A DNA stretch of 64,000 nt, from contig JAGTJM010000012.1 in the NCBI GenBank assembly GCA_020747015.1, positions 434,001-498,000 on the forward strand, in the 5' to 3' direction. The notes beneath the pieces are model-generated. The model made no database searches, was not told the DNA's origin, and was given only the letters and a program-made list of their open reading frames with translations. A program made the position numbers and the translations under genes. Shown one piece after another: positions 12,501 through 22,718 of the stretch. Source of the stretch: Pyrenochaeta sp. MPI-SDFR-AT-0127 (lineage: Eukaryota; Ascomycota; Dothideomycetes; Pleosporales; Cucurbitariaceae). Position 1 is the stretch's first letter; every line of letters begins with the position of its first letter.

Positions 12501-12983
12501 GAGCCACCGTCACCGTTCTACTCATCGCAGCCTGTGTTACCAAGGGCAGGTTCAGATCTGACAAGTCGACCCAGCCAGCGCTCTGTAGCTGTCGCGGGCA
12601 AATCGACGCCTTTTGCGTACGCAACGCCACATTCTGGGCCTTTTGTTGGTGGCCCTGGCTTTGGTGGGTACAGCCGTGGTGGTGACACGGAACCAGATGA
12701 TGATGACAATGATGACGACGATGACGACGGCGAACAAAGCTGGCCCGGAGTCACGGATGGTGACGATAGTAGTATATCAAGTTCAGCATCTGATGCCGAG
12801 GCTGGTGCAGAAGCGGCAGGGAGCTTTTCGGGCGATGACAGTGGGTTTGGTTCTGAGAGCGGAGATGACGACGATGGCGGACAACCAGAAGAGGAGGGTA
12901 GCTATGGCGGTCAACGACAGCATGATCACGATGAAGACGAGGATGATGTATTGAACTCCCTGCTAGACGTACTAGAGAACTAG
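9585..12983 (+). CDS. large hypothetical protein, disordered, with N-terminal Cys cluster and acidic C-terminus
   Basis: Single intronless ORF of 1132 aa; I do not recognise the family. Near residues 30-90 is a Cys/His-rich patch (NYRD...QCGCDQFW ... CVCSHHACFHL) that could bind metal. Residues about 90-330 are Gln/Pro/Ser-rich. A segment around 410-540 is probably coiled coil (LDMLENGS; NIKDRLDMLEAA), followed by a hydrophobic patch starting PWEIEVVLLPWGRELRGVW. The middle (about 640-800) looks folded, with SRGFIRDIKLKGASARDLQ and WTAQFLAAGVMMRVSGGKKR. The last 130 residues are Asp/Glu/Ser/Gly-rich with a run of Asp. Basic KRRR patches near 940 could be nuclear signals. The length of the open frame in GC-balanced sequence makes a real gene very likely; function unknown. 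Confidence 0.8.
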   Translation: MAGFADPHTAITQRNVPATVERLPRSRRSLPNGPCNYRDAAVGQCGCDQFWDKSSADIHDESADCRPGSERSTICVCSHHACFHLREPPASEQPAPSMTAGPQPAHAKCDKQCQSQSRAQCITQARPREPKEQPPPEEHQDIGNGRMRKSQSGSSQQLLRQATLQANGPGGIEQGWDTPSQASTTGLPGIPSVCMLSHDQRPAANAEPRLNVDRSRQTITGLGLSMMHLDSIETVDRQQSPTPTIPDDVNVTRALQASYSEPEIASVVSNPAPFEANKGSSPSHGILDQIFEFNRNLHLDVVGDTIPNTYNPEDFIQSATEVATPSVRDTPDLGAADQAVQDGKNLIATLTQLTSNMQQPYGSPSAPASATSAPGQQLLLTNSPPMPQEQLHNLLRTASPQGLQKLVSYLAPLHNLLNSIPNVANTMRDLGGRLDMLENGSFNYVQPEDLNQTLEMYDGRIIELEHRMDEHDKLHQAIDDQHSVSSFSRRRIDNVTTSFGSNNSLKSSTSSTIILAAMDRKDTEMELVNIKDRLDMLEAAAVPTTVNPWEIEVVLLPWGRELRGVWFSPDEPMHDLSKATTQDSEEWTQAQTSKLGQITQSPKGQARDTDSSPQSSTRLSAKGSLFSETESGWSSQAISDWASGSAEDWLFPKACGSNNLVYKRLQSRGFIRDIKLKGASARDLQISLSNAYSDLLEHLAYTDQDDDPAIVAYPGLRASFIPLRKVLKESKLRYLAPAEMSSSALWTAQFLAAGVMMRVSGGKKRLYVTHREAYMQQSDAMGSSWSWQELRQLPRYQPDQDSQMDGNDEHCQPQVPEADAKEACWQFVESCDAPPASVHSSFGSNQSVELQMRPAGRQWRRSITPSSILKNKHLQPISPLSEFHPQRPNHFRNRTASASIVEPFAPGSSKRRYNSSPVKQSSAPQTISRTPSVSIARLKRRRVTNSSSPRPEENVPAEARAPTWNPTPRRSREPPSPFYSSQPVLPRAGSDLTSRPSQRSVAVAGKSTPFAYATPHSGPFVGGPGFGGYSRGGDTEPDDDDNDDDDDDGEQSWPGVTDGDDSSISSSASDAEAGAEAAGSFSGDDSGFGSESGDDDDGGQPEEEGSYGGQRQHDHDEDEDDVLNSLLDVLEN

Positions 12984-13544
12984 ACGGCTATGGGGTCTGC
13001 ATCGATACGTCACATGAATTTTGGATATTGGGTTTGGCGCAGGCGCAGGCGTGGAGGGTTCAATTATCGTCTCCATATTTGGGTCACTTCACGGTCTAGT
13101 TGTGACCAACGTTGGCTTCGAATGTGGCGACATTTGAATAAGCTCTCCTGTATTATTATTGTCTCGTATATTCGGCTGTATTCTTTCCGCAGCAGCGATC
13201 GTTGTTCATCAGGCCCTGCTTATCTTGTCCGGGTTGTATAGTATTAAAATTGGCATCGAGCATAGCGTAGCGTAGCGAAAGCGATGTCGAGCACTCTCCC
13301 CTTGTTAGGAGGCTGAGCTGAATAGAATTCGTGAATAGTTCCAGCCTGCTTGTTCAGTGCATGCGCTGATCCTTGCGGGGTACGTATAATATCCTTGCCA
13401 GGAAGGTATTTATCCAGGAATCATTGTTGCGAGCTTGAGTGCTCGGGATAACTCGTCGCAAAGGAGCTTGGCAACTTAACACTGCAGAAATGTATAAGGT
13501 ATTTTGGAGGAGATGTGCAGGGAACTTCGAAAGTCTATTCTAAG
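12984..13544. other. intergenic
   Basis: 3' flank of the large ORF and upstream region of the EGF-like gene. Contains GTATAATATC and a short GCGTAGCGTAGCG duplication near 13265. No coding exon seen. Confidence 0.4.
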
Positions 13545-14696
13545 ATGCGTTCAAGGAGACTTGCTTTTCAACTTGCGTTGCTTGCAACGCTCACCTTTGC
13601 GCAATCATGCATCAATGACGAAGACTGCAGCCTTAATGGCATATGCCATAACAAACTCTGCGAATGCGACCCCGGCTGGTTCGGCAATGATTGTGGACGT
13701 CTCGACCTTGCACCAGCAACGCGGTGGACAGGTTACAATTACACCAATTATACGGATCCCAGTTACTACAACACCCGGGGGAACTCATCATGGGGCGGGC
13801 AAGTAATCCAGGACCGCTCAGACCCTAAGCTTTTTCATCTCGTCGTCGATCAATTCAGCCATGGATGCGGGCTGAGTGGCTGGAGGCCTACCTCTTTCGT
13901 TGTGAGAGCAGAAAGTAGAAACGGGCCTCAGGGACCATACCACTGGGTACAAAACGTAACTGGAAGCTTTCGACATAACGCATATGTCAACTGGAGCCCT
14001 GCAGACGAAAAATATCTTCTCTGGACAATCGGCGTAGATGTTGCAGACCCCACAAGTTGCAAATCCGTCTCCAAGGCTTCCTGGCCGAACAATATCTCAG
14101 TCTCTGCCGCAGACGACATCCGTGGGCCCTGGACGCCCTTCCAGATCCTCGTCAACGGCACAAATCCCGCGCCGTGGCCGCTCTGGCAGCCTAACGATCC
14201 AACCTCCAAGATCGTGCTAGCCGCAGAGGATCTGAAGATTTTCACTGCGGAGAAATGGAATGGCCAGTACAAATTGGTCAACACCGCGCCGTGGAATACA
14301 ACGGATTACAGTCCGACCTGGGCCGAAGACCCGTTTGTCTGGCGCGATAAGCGCGGCCACTGGCATGCCCTTGCTCACTGGATGATTGACATTGTAGAGA
14401 AGAATGGGACAAAGTATCCAAGAGTGGGCGCACACATGTTTTCCAAGACGCTAGAGGGGAAGTGGACGTTCAAGCTACAAGAAGCCTTCAACTCGACTGT
14501 CACTTTTACGGATGGCTCAGTGCAAACGTTCAATCGCCGCGAACGCCCAAAGATTTTCTTCAGCGACGATGGGAAAGTTACTCCACTGTATCTGATCAAT
14601 GGTGTGCAGCCGCTGGGCACCACGAGTTTGAGTTACACGCTGATACAGCCGATTGGGAAGAAATGGCGTGCATTTGAAAAGAAGCTTGGATTTTGA
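13545..14696 (+). CDS. secreted protein with EGF-like domain and GH43-like beta-propeller
   Basis: Intronless, 383 aa from the ATG chosen at 13545, because it puts a signal peptide directly at the N-terminus (RR, then a hydrophobic stretch ending LTFA before QSC). An in-frame ATG ten codons upstream exists but would bury the signal. After cleavage comes a six-cysteine EGF-like module (C-x5-C-x5-C-x4-C-x-C-x8-C, about residues 21-48), then about 330 residues with repeated aromatic and Asp motifs (WGGQVIQD, HNAYVNWSP, WAEDPFVWRDKRGHWHAL, RRERPKIFF) that look like a five-bladed glycoside-hydrolase-43-type propeller. Several NxT/NxS sites suggest N-glycosylation. Probably acts on extracellular or wall carbohydrate. 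Substrate unknown. Confidence 0.75.
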   Translation: MRSRRLAFQLALLATLTFAQSCINDEDCSLNGICHNKLCECDPGWFGNDCGRLDLAPATRWTGYNYTNYTDPSYYNTRGNSSWGGQVIQDRSDPKLFHLVVDQFSHGCGLSGWRPTSFVVRAESRNGPQGPYHWVQNVTGSFRHNAYVNWSPADEKYLLWTIGVDVADPTSCKSVSKASWPNNISVSAADDIRGPWTPFQILVNGTNPAPWPLWQPNDPTSKIVLAAEDLKIFTAEKWNGQYKLVNTAPWNTTDYSPTWAEDPFVWRDKRGHWHALAHWMIDIVEKNGTKYPRVGAHMFSKTLEGKWTFKLQEAFNSTVTFTDGSVQTFNRRERPKIFFSDDGKVTPLYLINGVQPLGTTSLSYTLIQPIGKKWRAFEKKLGF

Positions 14697-17324
14697 GGTT
14701 GATTTGTTATTTGATTCGTTGGAGGCTTTATCGACTAGTGCTCGTATCGTAGTCCGCACAACTCATGCCAAAGCATTGCAGACATCTCAATGCTTGGCCT
14801 AATACCCGCGTGATGCTCTCTCACGACACACTGCATAAGCGTGTAGTTGTCCACAGACCCATCTCAATGGATCACTCACCGGTTGCGTAGCCTACACTTG
14901 TGATGTGTTTCATACATTGAACGAATCTCAATGCTTCAGAAAGTTCGCATCATCACACGACTTGTGCAGATAAGATTCGTCTTGCGTGATTTTGGACGTT
15001 TGCTAGATGCAACTGACAGAAATTTCTAGAATGTAACAGTATTAATACTGTGGATCCTTGTAGACTTTGAGTCTTCCCAGCATTCAGAGTCACGAGGTAG
15101 AGGATAATTTCTGCTTTCTCAGACAGTAGAGCAGAAACCAGATCCCGAAACTCCGGCACTTTCGGAATCTAACTCGGACAGAGGTGTTGAAGTGTTTACG
15201 AAGTCCCTGGCCGGCAAAGGGGACACTTGTTATCGTGGGAACCCTCAAAATTCGCTATCGGTGCGTTACAGGGGCATAGCCACACTGTGTACCCGAGACA
15301 TGACGTAAAAAGTATGTTTGTCTTCCCAAAGATACGAGTCTTGGTCTCGTGTTGGAGATATTGTTGGCTTGAGCGTTGGTGTGCACAGGAAGCGAGGAAG
15401 AACGCAGCACCATGAAGCATCAGATCTTACCGCAAACACAGCGAACCTGATATGAGATAGAACTCGAGCTTGAGAGTGGAAACAAAGCTTGGAATAAGAA
15501 TTGTGATCCGACGCCACCGACTGTTTCGGTTTGAGAGTCAATGTCACAGTACACTTCTCGCTTGAATAAACGTAAACAAGCTTTTGGGCGCAGGCGAGAC
15601 GAGAGGCAGATGTCGAACTCGTTTATCCCAAGGCATGTCCTTAGGGCCCAGACTTTTTGGGAGATTTCTAGATTGCGTTTGGTCTGAAGGCTGGAGAAGC
15701 GCGTTGAACAACGGCTTATATGTTCCCCTTGCCTACGAACAGTATTCAGCGCCCTCTGTCCGACAGCGCGGACCTTGCGTTCCAACATATTGCGCAAACA
15801 AAGCAACAAAGTCGGGGTGCACAAATCGAGCTTATCAGTCGCATGCTTCGATGGCACTGTGAATTTTGGTCTTGATGTTGGTCGATAGCTGGATCTCAGG
15901 TCGATAGCTTGATTGCCAAACCTCAACGAGGCACAAAATGAGATATGAGGTTAAAGTCTGACTTACCCTCCGCGGCATTGTAGTGGTGTTTGTTGATTTG
16001 GGAATTGATTATTCGAGCGTGGACTGAGATCAAGAGAACGGGAGAGGATGTAGACGACATCTCGTTCAATTTCACCAAATGTTGGCGTTGTTCCAGGCGG
16101 TCAACACTGACCACGATAGGCACATTGAAGCCTGCAAACAGCAGATGGAACATGAGATGAAATTTGAATTCGTTCATTCTGATGCCACTCCGCGGCAATC
16201 AGGAATTATGGAAAATGGGGCTTGTTAGATTTTGGGAGAAATTATATGTTGAACGTTGCTCCAAGCTCGAACTTTTCAAGACGTGATATTTACGTAGAGA
16301 AGGAGGAGCGGTGGGGTCTCATACCCCACTGATTCAGACAAGGCAGTCACAGTGGATCGTCGAGATATTCCAGAGCCGCAGGGCCAAGCCCTGGGTGTTC
16401 TAATAAATTCCTAAAACTCTGAAATTAGTGACAAAAGGCCCTGTTCCAGTCTGAAGACGTGACATTAGCGTGCTCCACAACCCTTTTAGACATGTTGCAG
16501 ACCTGCGAAACACTGCAGAGTCTGGCCTATCGACCAAACGGAGACACTGCACTTCTAGAATTGGCTCTGAGTTCGTGGAAACGCGTAAAGTAAAGTCAAC
16601 TAACCAACCACGGTGCAAAGATCTAGAGATGTCGCTGTGCCACTTTGTACTCGTCATAGGTGTATGTTATAATTTCGCTCGAACGTCATGAAAGTGAACA
16701 TCAACGGCGCAGGCAAAGATGTTTGCCAACCGCTGAGTCCAATCAAGCAACATTTCTAGTTGCTGATCTTGGTCCCCAGAAGTTAGCCTCCCCACTCTAT
16801 GAGGCAGAATCCACTAGGACGTACGCGCTCACTGGGCGAAGCTGCCTCAAGACGTCTCGCTTGATATGTGTTTCAGTCCGCTTTTAGCAGTCTCCACTCC
16901 TGGTTAGCCTGCATTGCCAGATTGGGCAGCGTTACATGATTCGATTCCACGGCAATGGGAACACACCGCAGCATTGTGAACTGGAAACCCGTCGCAGATA
17001 GCAGAGCACACGCCGTTTTATGGTCATAATTCTACTGAAAACTTACATGTCTGGTCTGAACCGGCTGTCCCTCTCACCGTGCATCAAGCTGTGCTGGAGT
17101 ATTTATGGTCTTCCTTATCGTCAACCTTGGAGTTGGCTCCACATACATGGTTGCTCGCTATCCCTACCAAGTCTTTATATAAGTCTGACTTTGGCTACGG
17201 TTGCACGCTTGTCCAACCCTCAGGAGCCTTGCGCTAACTGCACTGCTCTATTTGCCATCGGAAAGCCAACCCGGCATTTGAAACGTCTTCGTAGCTATAG
17301 TACAAAAGCACTAGTAAGGCCGTG
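14697..17324. other. gene-poor intergenic stretch with degraded ORFs
   Basis: 2.6 kb with no confident gene. Minus-strand ORF pieces between 16.2 and 15.2 kb have splice-like boundaries (GTAAG at about 15966 and 15427) and a C-x-C ... C-x2-C end, but they cannot be joined in frame; they may be a decayed gene. A TATA box for the next gene lies at 17176-17182. Confidence 0.4.
17176..17182 (+). promoter_or_regulatory. TATA box
   Basis: TATATAA, 143 bp upstream of the ATG of the small membrane protein gene. It supports transcription of that otherwise short ORF. Confidence 0.5.
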
Positions 17325-17630
17325 ATGCCTCCGCGCCTAGGAAACGGTACGTTCCAAATTGGCTCCCAGATAGCCAGAAACTGAGTGCCTCCTTTAGCTA
17401 CTATCTCAGCCCTCACACCGACTCCAGATCAGACAATCACCGACCCTGAATGGTCCAAGGAATCTCTCTTTGCTTTGTTGGGTGTCGTGATTGTCGTTCT
17501 CATCCCTTGTCTTGGCATGCTGCTCAAGATGGTGATTGTGAAGCGTCGAGCTTCAAAGTCCTCCAGCAAGCAAGTAGAAGGTTACAGCGTCCTTCACCTA
17601 CTAGAAAACACAATTCTGATGGCAAAATAG
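17325..17630 (+). CDS. small single-pass membrane protein, hypothetical
   Basis: Two exons, 17325-17346 and 17398-17630, joined by a 51-bp intron (GTACGT ... CCTTTAG), give 84 aa starting MPPRLGNATISA. A single strongly hydrophobic segment (SLFALLGVVIVVLIPCLGML) spans residues of about 30-50 and is followed by the positive patch KMVIVKRRASKSSSK, so the C-terminus should face the cytosol. There is no cleavable signal peptide. The upstream TATA box and clean splice sites argue for a real gene. I recognise no named family. The 3' end could differ, because a second frame stays open to 17728. Confidence 0.5.
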
Positions 17631-18464
17631 ACGTACATGATCTCGTCAAGCACCATCGCAGAGTCAGTCGAGAGAAGCGACCGAAGTTCAAACGAGCCCG
17701 AAGTAACACAGTCGTGCTTGTATATTGACACCACTCGCCCGAAGCGAAGCGTGTTAGAAAGAGATATAGTGGTACTATTCTTAAGTCGTAAATGAATGTT
17801 GGGCCTCGTTTCGCAAGCGAATGTTTACTGCAACGAGAAGCTTCATATATCCGTGCTGATGATCGGCGGCATTTCTTAACGAACACGATGTAGATGTATG
17901 AATGACGCAGTAAGATCTCTTTGGAGGCAAGCAATGGATACACAAAGGAATAGAATTCCATGAATCCCAACTGCAGCTTGTGCAAGTCTTCAGACAGGGC
18001 AAAGAGCCAGACTGTGCATTTCATAGTTGTTGCAATCTAACTTGTGTTCTTGTTGTCATTATAGTGCCATGATTGGGCCTTGTTGCACGGTATTGCTTTG
18101 TCCGGTGGCGACCTGCTCGACCTCGAAAGTATTCTGAGAATCGTAAGAAAGCAATCTACCTCTTCTTGCTTGTAGTGATGCTGACGTCTCAAAGAGAAGC
18201 GAGTCAAAGCCTGGGAGCTGAATGAATTGGGAGGTCGATGCCATGGGAGGAAGTTCATGAAACAGACCGGGATTGGGGATAGGACAATAGTCTTGATCCT
18301 GTGACGATCCCTTTAGCGAACCTTCATGAGGCTTTTCGGTGAATAGGATGTGAAGGTTTCGTCTGTAATCATCATTCTGTAACAATATGAGAGCGTGAAG
18401 CTTGGAGCTGCCTGACACAACGGGTCTTCACGTCTTTACTAGGGGTATCATCTCAAATAGGGCC
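17631..18464. other. intergenic
   Basis: 3' flanks of two convergent genes. Antisense ORFs of 73-166 aa here have no recognisable domain. Nothing else seen. Confidence 0.4.
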
Positions 18465-20228
18465 TTACGCTCCAGCCGGTCTTGCACCTGATAGCCTAAC
18501 CACTTGTCCCCCACCTTGAATTCCGCCTTCCTTCTTCCACCCAAGCACGTCTTCGCCGTTCTTTTCCTTGACTACCGGCCACGGTCTTGGAAACCCATGT
18601 CTCAGCACACCGCCCGGTCTTCTTGCACCCGAGATAGCCAGTTTCGCCGTCTTCTGGCTGATATATCCATTCAAGAGGCCTTGGGTAATCAGACTGCCAC
18701 ATATGCACTCGACCTCTAGTACGTCCATTTCGTGGTCATAAGGCTCAATGTCTTCCATTCCAACGAATTCGGGATCAATGTAAGTAGATTTAGTCGTCGA
18801 TGCGTGGTCTTGGTATATGTGACCAAAGTTACGACGACCAGGCCCAAGATCCTGTGCGGCCATTGCGGCGTTCTTGATCTTTGCGCGGGCCTCGAGGTAC
18901 CGAAATATCTGAAGAACTGCCTTGAGGTCGAGGATTGCAGCTGATTGAGATGTACCACCTTGTGCCCCAGTCATGAGGAACACTTTTCGCAAGAGTGACC
19001 GCCATACAAGGACTTCGCAGTAGTTGCCAATCTGATAGAAGATGCGATAGTGGCAGAGGAAATCTGCACTAGGATGAGTAAGATCAAGATTGGTGATTCG
19101 ACGGAAAGCTTCTAGGTCCCCTCTTCGTATCGCTTGTGTGATGGGTGTGAAGACCTCGCGAAATCCTTTGGCTTCCACACAGCTGTAAACCTGCTCGGTA
19201 GGAAACCTTCCGAGGATGAGATTTGCAGCAATCAGATAGACGAGGATCAAACGTCGTTGCCCGACGAACTGAGGCGAGCTATGACAATCTTGGTAGGCTT
19301 TGTCAAGTACTAACTGGGCTGCGTAAAAATTTGTATTGGCGAAGTGATACCGTCCGAGGTAGTAAAGGTATGTAACGCGCTCTGCGGCTGGGTAGATATG
19401 GAGTGGCGGTGAAGAGTTCGTTATGTTTCTGAAAATTGTCTCGCAGCTTTCCGGTTTATCGGCTTGGAAAAGAATCTTTAGACAGATATTCGCCATTTTG
19501 TAGATTCCAATCTTCTTCCCGTCGGGTTTTCCATCTTTAAAGCCTCCAGGAACGGTATTGCGGTCATTCAAGCAGGTTATAAAAGCCTGTCGCACAATAT
19601 TGGCTGCTTTTTCCGGAAGGGATTCTCGTTGGCCCTCTTCGTTCACTGAATCTGCGATAAGGTGCTCGATGAGCCAAGGCTGCTTATCCAAGCCGACTGC
19701 AACACGAGCAAAGACCTTAGCATAATTCATGATGGTTGGAAGCATCAATATGCCCTTAATAGGATGTTGCAGTGCGCTATTCGCTCGTCTAGACCTATAT
19801 CAGCATCGCCGCAATAGAACCGCTATTTGGTGAGCCGATTAAGATTAAACTCACTGCTGGAGATCACTAAGAAGCGGAAACAACTCCACGTAGTCATTGG
19901 GATCCATATCCCTCAAGTATGTCATCCATCCTACAAGAAATGTAACCATTGCGCTCCAAGACTGCACCGGTCTCCCTTCTGCGTCTTGAGATTCAGCTGT
20001 TTCTGTGACGACATTTTTGACTAATTGCGCAAGCCGCTGCTCGGCACCGCCGTCAGATTTAGGATACTTCCTTTGTAAGGATCCAATAAGTTCCAAGTGG
20101 TCCGGGGGGAATGGTGTTTCGAGAAGCACAATCGCCTGAAGCTGATTGGCGTCTCGAGCCTGGATAGCGACATTGACAGCGGTACACAAGCGCGTTTCTA
20201 CATTGTTTTTGTTCTGAAAGAATGACAT
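18465..20228 (-). CDS. CSN12: CSN12-like PCI domain protein (COP9 signalosome/TREX-2 related)
   Basis: Two exons, 20228-19855 and 19788-18465, give 565 aa; the 66-bp intron starts GTGAGT. The protein matches the CSN12/Thp1/PCID2 family: an alpha-helical TPR-like region (AERVTYLYYLGRYHFANTNFYAAQLVLDKAY split by helices) leads into a PCI winged-helix domain with LVYLIAANLILGRFPT and, near the C-terminus, ICGSLITQGLLNGYISQ. Members act as scaffold subunits near the COP9 signalosome or in mRNA export and splicing. An extra GTAAGG donor overlaps the stop codon, so a slightly different C-terminus is possible. Confidence 0.88.
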
Positions 20229-20677
20229 GGCTACATGAGCCCTCGCTGGTGATTGTGATAAAGTCAGGCTTTAAAGCCGTCGGGCGGTAGGGCTTAAAGT
20301 TAGCGTCAGGTCCTAGCTTTCTCGCTTAGGGGCACTGTGATCCCTGTCGCTGATCTCCTTCAGCCAAACCTGGCATGACAGCATGGTCATGATTGACAAA
20401 ATTATAGTAAAAGGGATGTACAATCCTCTGTTCAAGAGCTCAAAATCATGGGATCATGGTTTCGCAAATAATGTTGTTTACATTTATACACTCTGAGCCC
20501 CGCTCGATATTATCGTCCAGAGCCTATGCTATGCAGAGCGCCGTAGCGCCGTGCGAGTCTACCCAAATGTAAGGCTTAGAACACCTTTTTCCCGTCAAAT
20601 TCAAATCACATTCTACAGCTGATTTAACTGTACTCTGCAAGTGCAATTGCTTTGCTGTTCGTGGTGATAAGGGGTGT
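20229..20677. other. intergenic, CSN12 upstream region
   Basis: 450 bp holding the CSN12 promoter and the TM9 gene's 3' UTR. Nothing else recognised. Confidence 0.4.
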
Positions 20678-22718
20678 TCAGTCAACTTTTATGGACCTGT
20701 AGATCTTGATAGTAAACAGCCAACTTGCAAAGAAGCCGATAGTGCCTACATGCCTGTTAGCCTGTAAATTCATTTCGTGATTAAAGCATGTAGCCTACCG
20801 ATGAGCACGAAGACCAGTGAGCTCAGCAACGCGCTATACCCCAAGTATACGACGCCGCTGGTCCAATTCCAGAAGCTGACATCTTTGATCCAGTAAAGTA
20901 AGCAGCTGGCAAATACATACGCTGCGCTCGCACCAGCTGTGAAGAAAGATCTCCACTGCCAGTGATAGTCCTCTGCGCAGAGTAGGAAGTAGATCATGAG
21001 TACTGTGACCGCGGCAGACGTCATAATCATAAGCCCAAAGCAGATGAAAAGGAAACCGAACATGTAATACACTTTGGAGAACCAAATCGAGTTCATGATG
21101 AAGTAGAGCTCGACAAAGATGGCTCCGAAAGGTAGTATACCAGCCAGAGCCATTGACGGCAAGGGTCGAAGATAGCCAGTAGCTGGCGGAATCTGACGCG
21201 GGATCTGGTTGGTGCGAACGGGTGCTTCAATCGCCGCTTGTTTGAATCCAAGCCATGACCCAGCCAAGCTCAGAGGCACTGAGATGACGAACCAAATAAT
21301 CACCACCACGAGCATGGTAGTGAATGGGACAGCTCCGGACGCGCCACGGCCCCAGACAAACAGGTTCAGGAGAAAAAAGGTAGCAAAGACCAGAGCAGGA
21401 AGTGCGACAGGCGTATAGAAGAAGCAAAGTTTCCAGGCTTCGCCGTGGAAGAACTTATACGTGCGCGAGGAGACGTAGCCACCCAAGAAGCCGAAGAGGG
21501 TGTAGAAGATGATGATCACAGTCCCCAGAGCGCCGCGATTGCTAGGAGAGAGGAAACCAAGGAGAGCGAACACTTCTCTATGTCAATAATCTGCTCAGAC
21601 CTAGAGGTCCTCTGTGACTTACCAATTGTTAGAGCAGTCATAGCGAAGAGCTGCGCACCATTGCCAACCAAGACTGACAACAATAGCGGGTTCTTCGGTG
21701 TCCTGAACACGTCGCCATGCACCAGCTTCCAGCCCGAGTCATCCGCAACACCGTCCTCGACATCTCCGTTTTCGCCAAAATCTTCAAGTGCGAACTGGTC
21801 CAAGCGGTTGTATCTTGCGATATCTTTCTTGAGTGTTCGCACTAGAATAGTGCTAACCATTCCAACAAGGAAGACGACAATGACCGCCGAGTTAATCAGA
21901 GAAAACCAGTGAATCTTGGGGTCGTACACATGCAGGTACTTGTCCCAGCGTGTCGCAAATGGCGTTGGGCTGGGTCTCCAGTACACGCTGTACGTAAAGG
22001 CAACTGACGTCTCCGAATTCTCGTTTAGCATGACCGGTATCTGAGCGTCACCACATGTTGCCTTGCCATCCCCTAGTATCTTTGAATCGCGCATCGAGTA
22101 CGGATCTACTAATACACCCACAACCCTATAATTGTCCGTCCCAGCCTGATGATAATCAATCACAATGTCGTAGTGATTGTTCAATGTGGGGTTATCTGCA
22201 TCCATCAATCCCAGCGCAAATCCAGGGCTGTAAAAAGGCTGATCTGAACTTGGATCTCTCAGTAGCTGTGCCGCTGGTAACCCATCTATCAACCAATTCA
22301 AGTCGTATCCTTGATATATCCTGCTATTGACAAACACTGCGTCATCGGGGCCATACGGTGCTTTACATAGAGCTTTGCATGTCTCGTTTACGCCCATCTT
22401 CAATTCAAACGGACTCGTCTGTATTCGGTCGCCAAACAGTATGCTTCCCAAGCTCTCTGGGCGATATTCGGGGCCATCCTTCGGTTGGCAGAAGTGGAAC
22501 GGTGGATGGTAGTAATCGAAGGAGAATACGGAGCGTAATTTGGGGTCATTTTGGGAGTCGGCGGGCGTCAGATGGTTGACGTATAGTGGTACTTGGTCTC
22601 CAGTCTTGTACGATGTAGGCGCGGTGCCTGGAAAGTAAAAGGCTGACGCTGGTGACGGCGCCAGCGCCAGCAATGAAGCCAGAACAGCACCGGATGTGGA
22701 TATATCGAGTCGCGGCAT
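20678..22718 (-). CDS. transmembrane 9 superfamily protein (EMP70/nonaspanin)
   Basis: Three exons, 22718-21623, 21575-20799 and 20745-20678, give 646 aa. The N-terminus is a signal peptide (LASLLALAPSPASA) followed by the large lumenal EMP70 domain (FYFPGTAPTSYKTGDQVPLYVN, in two parts, is the family opening). Nine membrane spans fill the C-terminal half, including the conserved LLGFLSPSNRGALGT block. The short last exon encodes GTIGFFASWLFTIKIYRS and ends in KVD, the KxD/E COPI-binding motif that keeps TM9 proteins in the Golgi; finding that motif fixes the last exon. Family members work in Golgi/endosome sorting of membrane proteins with glycine-rich spans, and in adhesion. Confidence 0.95.

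Noticed and set aside
18059..18418. Minus-strand ORF of 119 codons after CSN12
   Set aside because: Its frame begins with GTG, with no ATG until midway; it fits the CSN12 3' flank and cannot be spliced in frame to CSN12.
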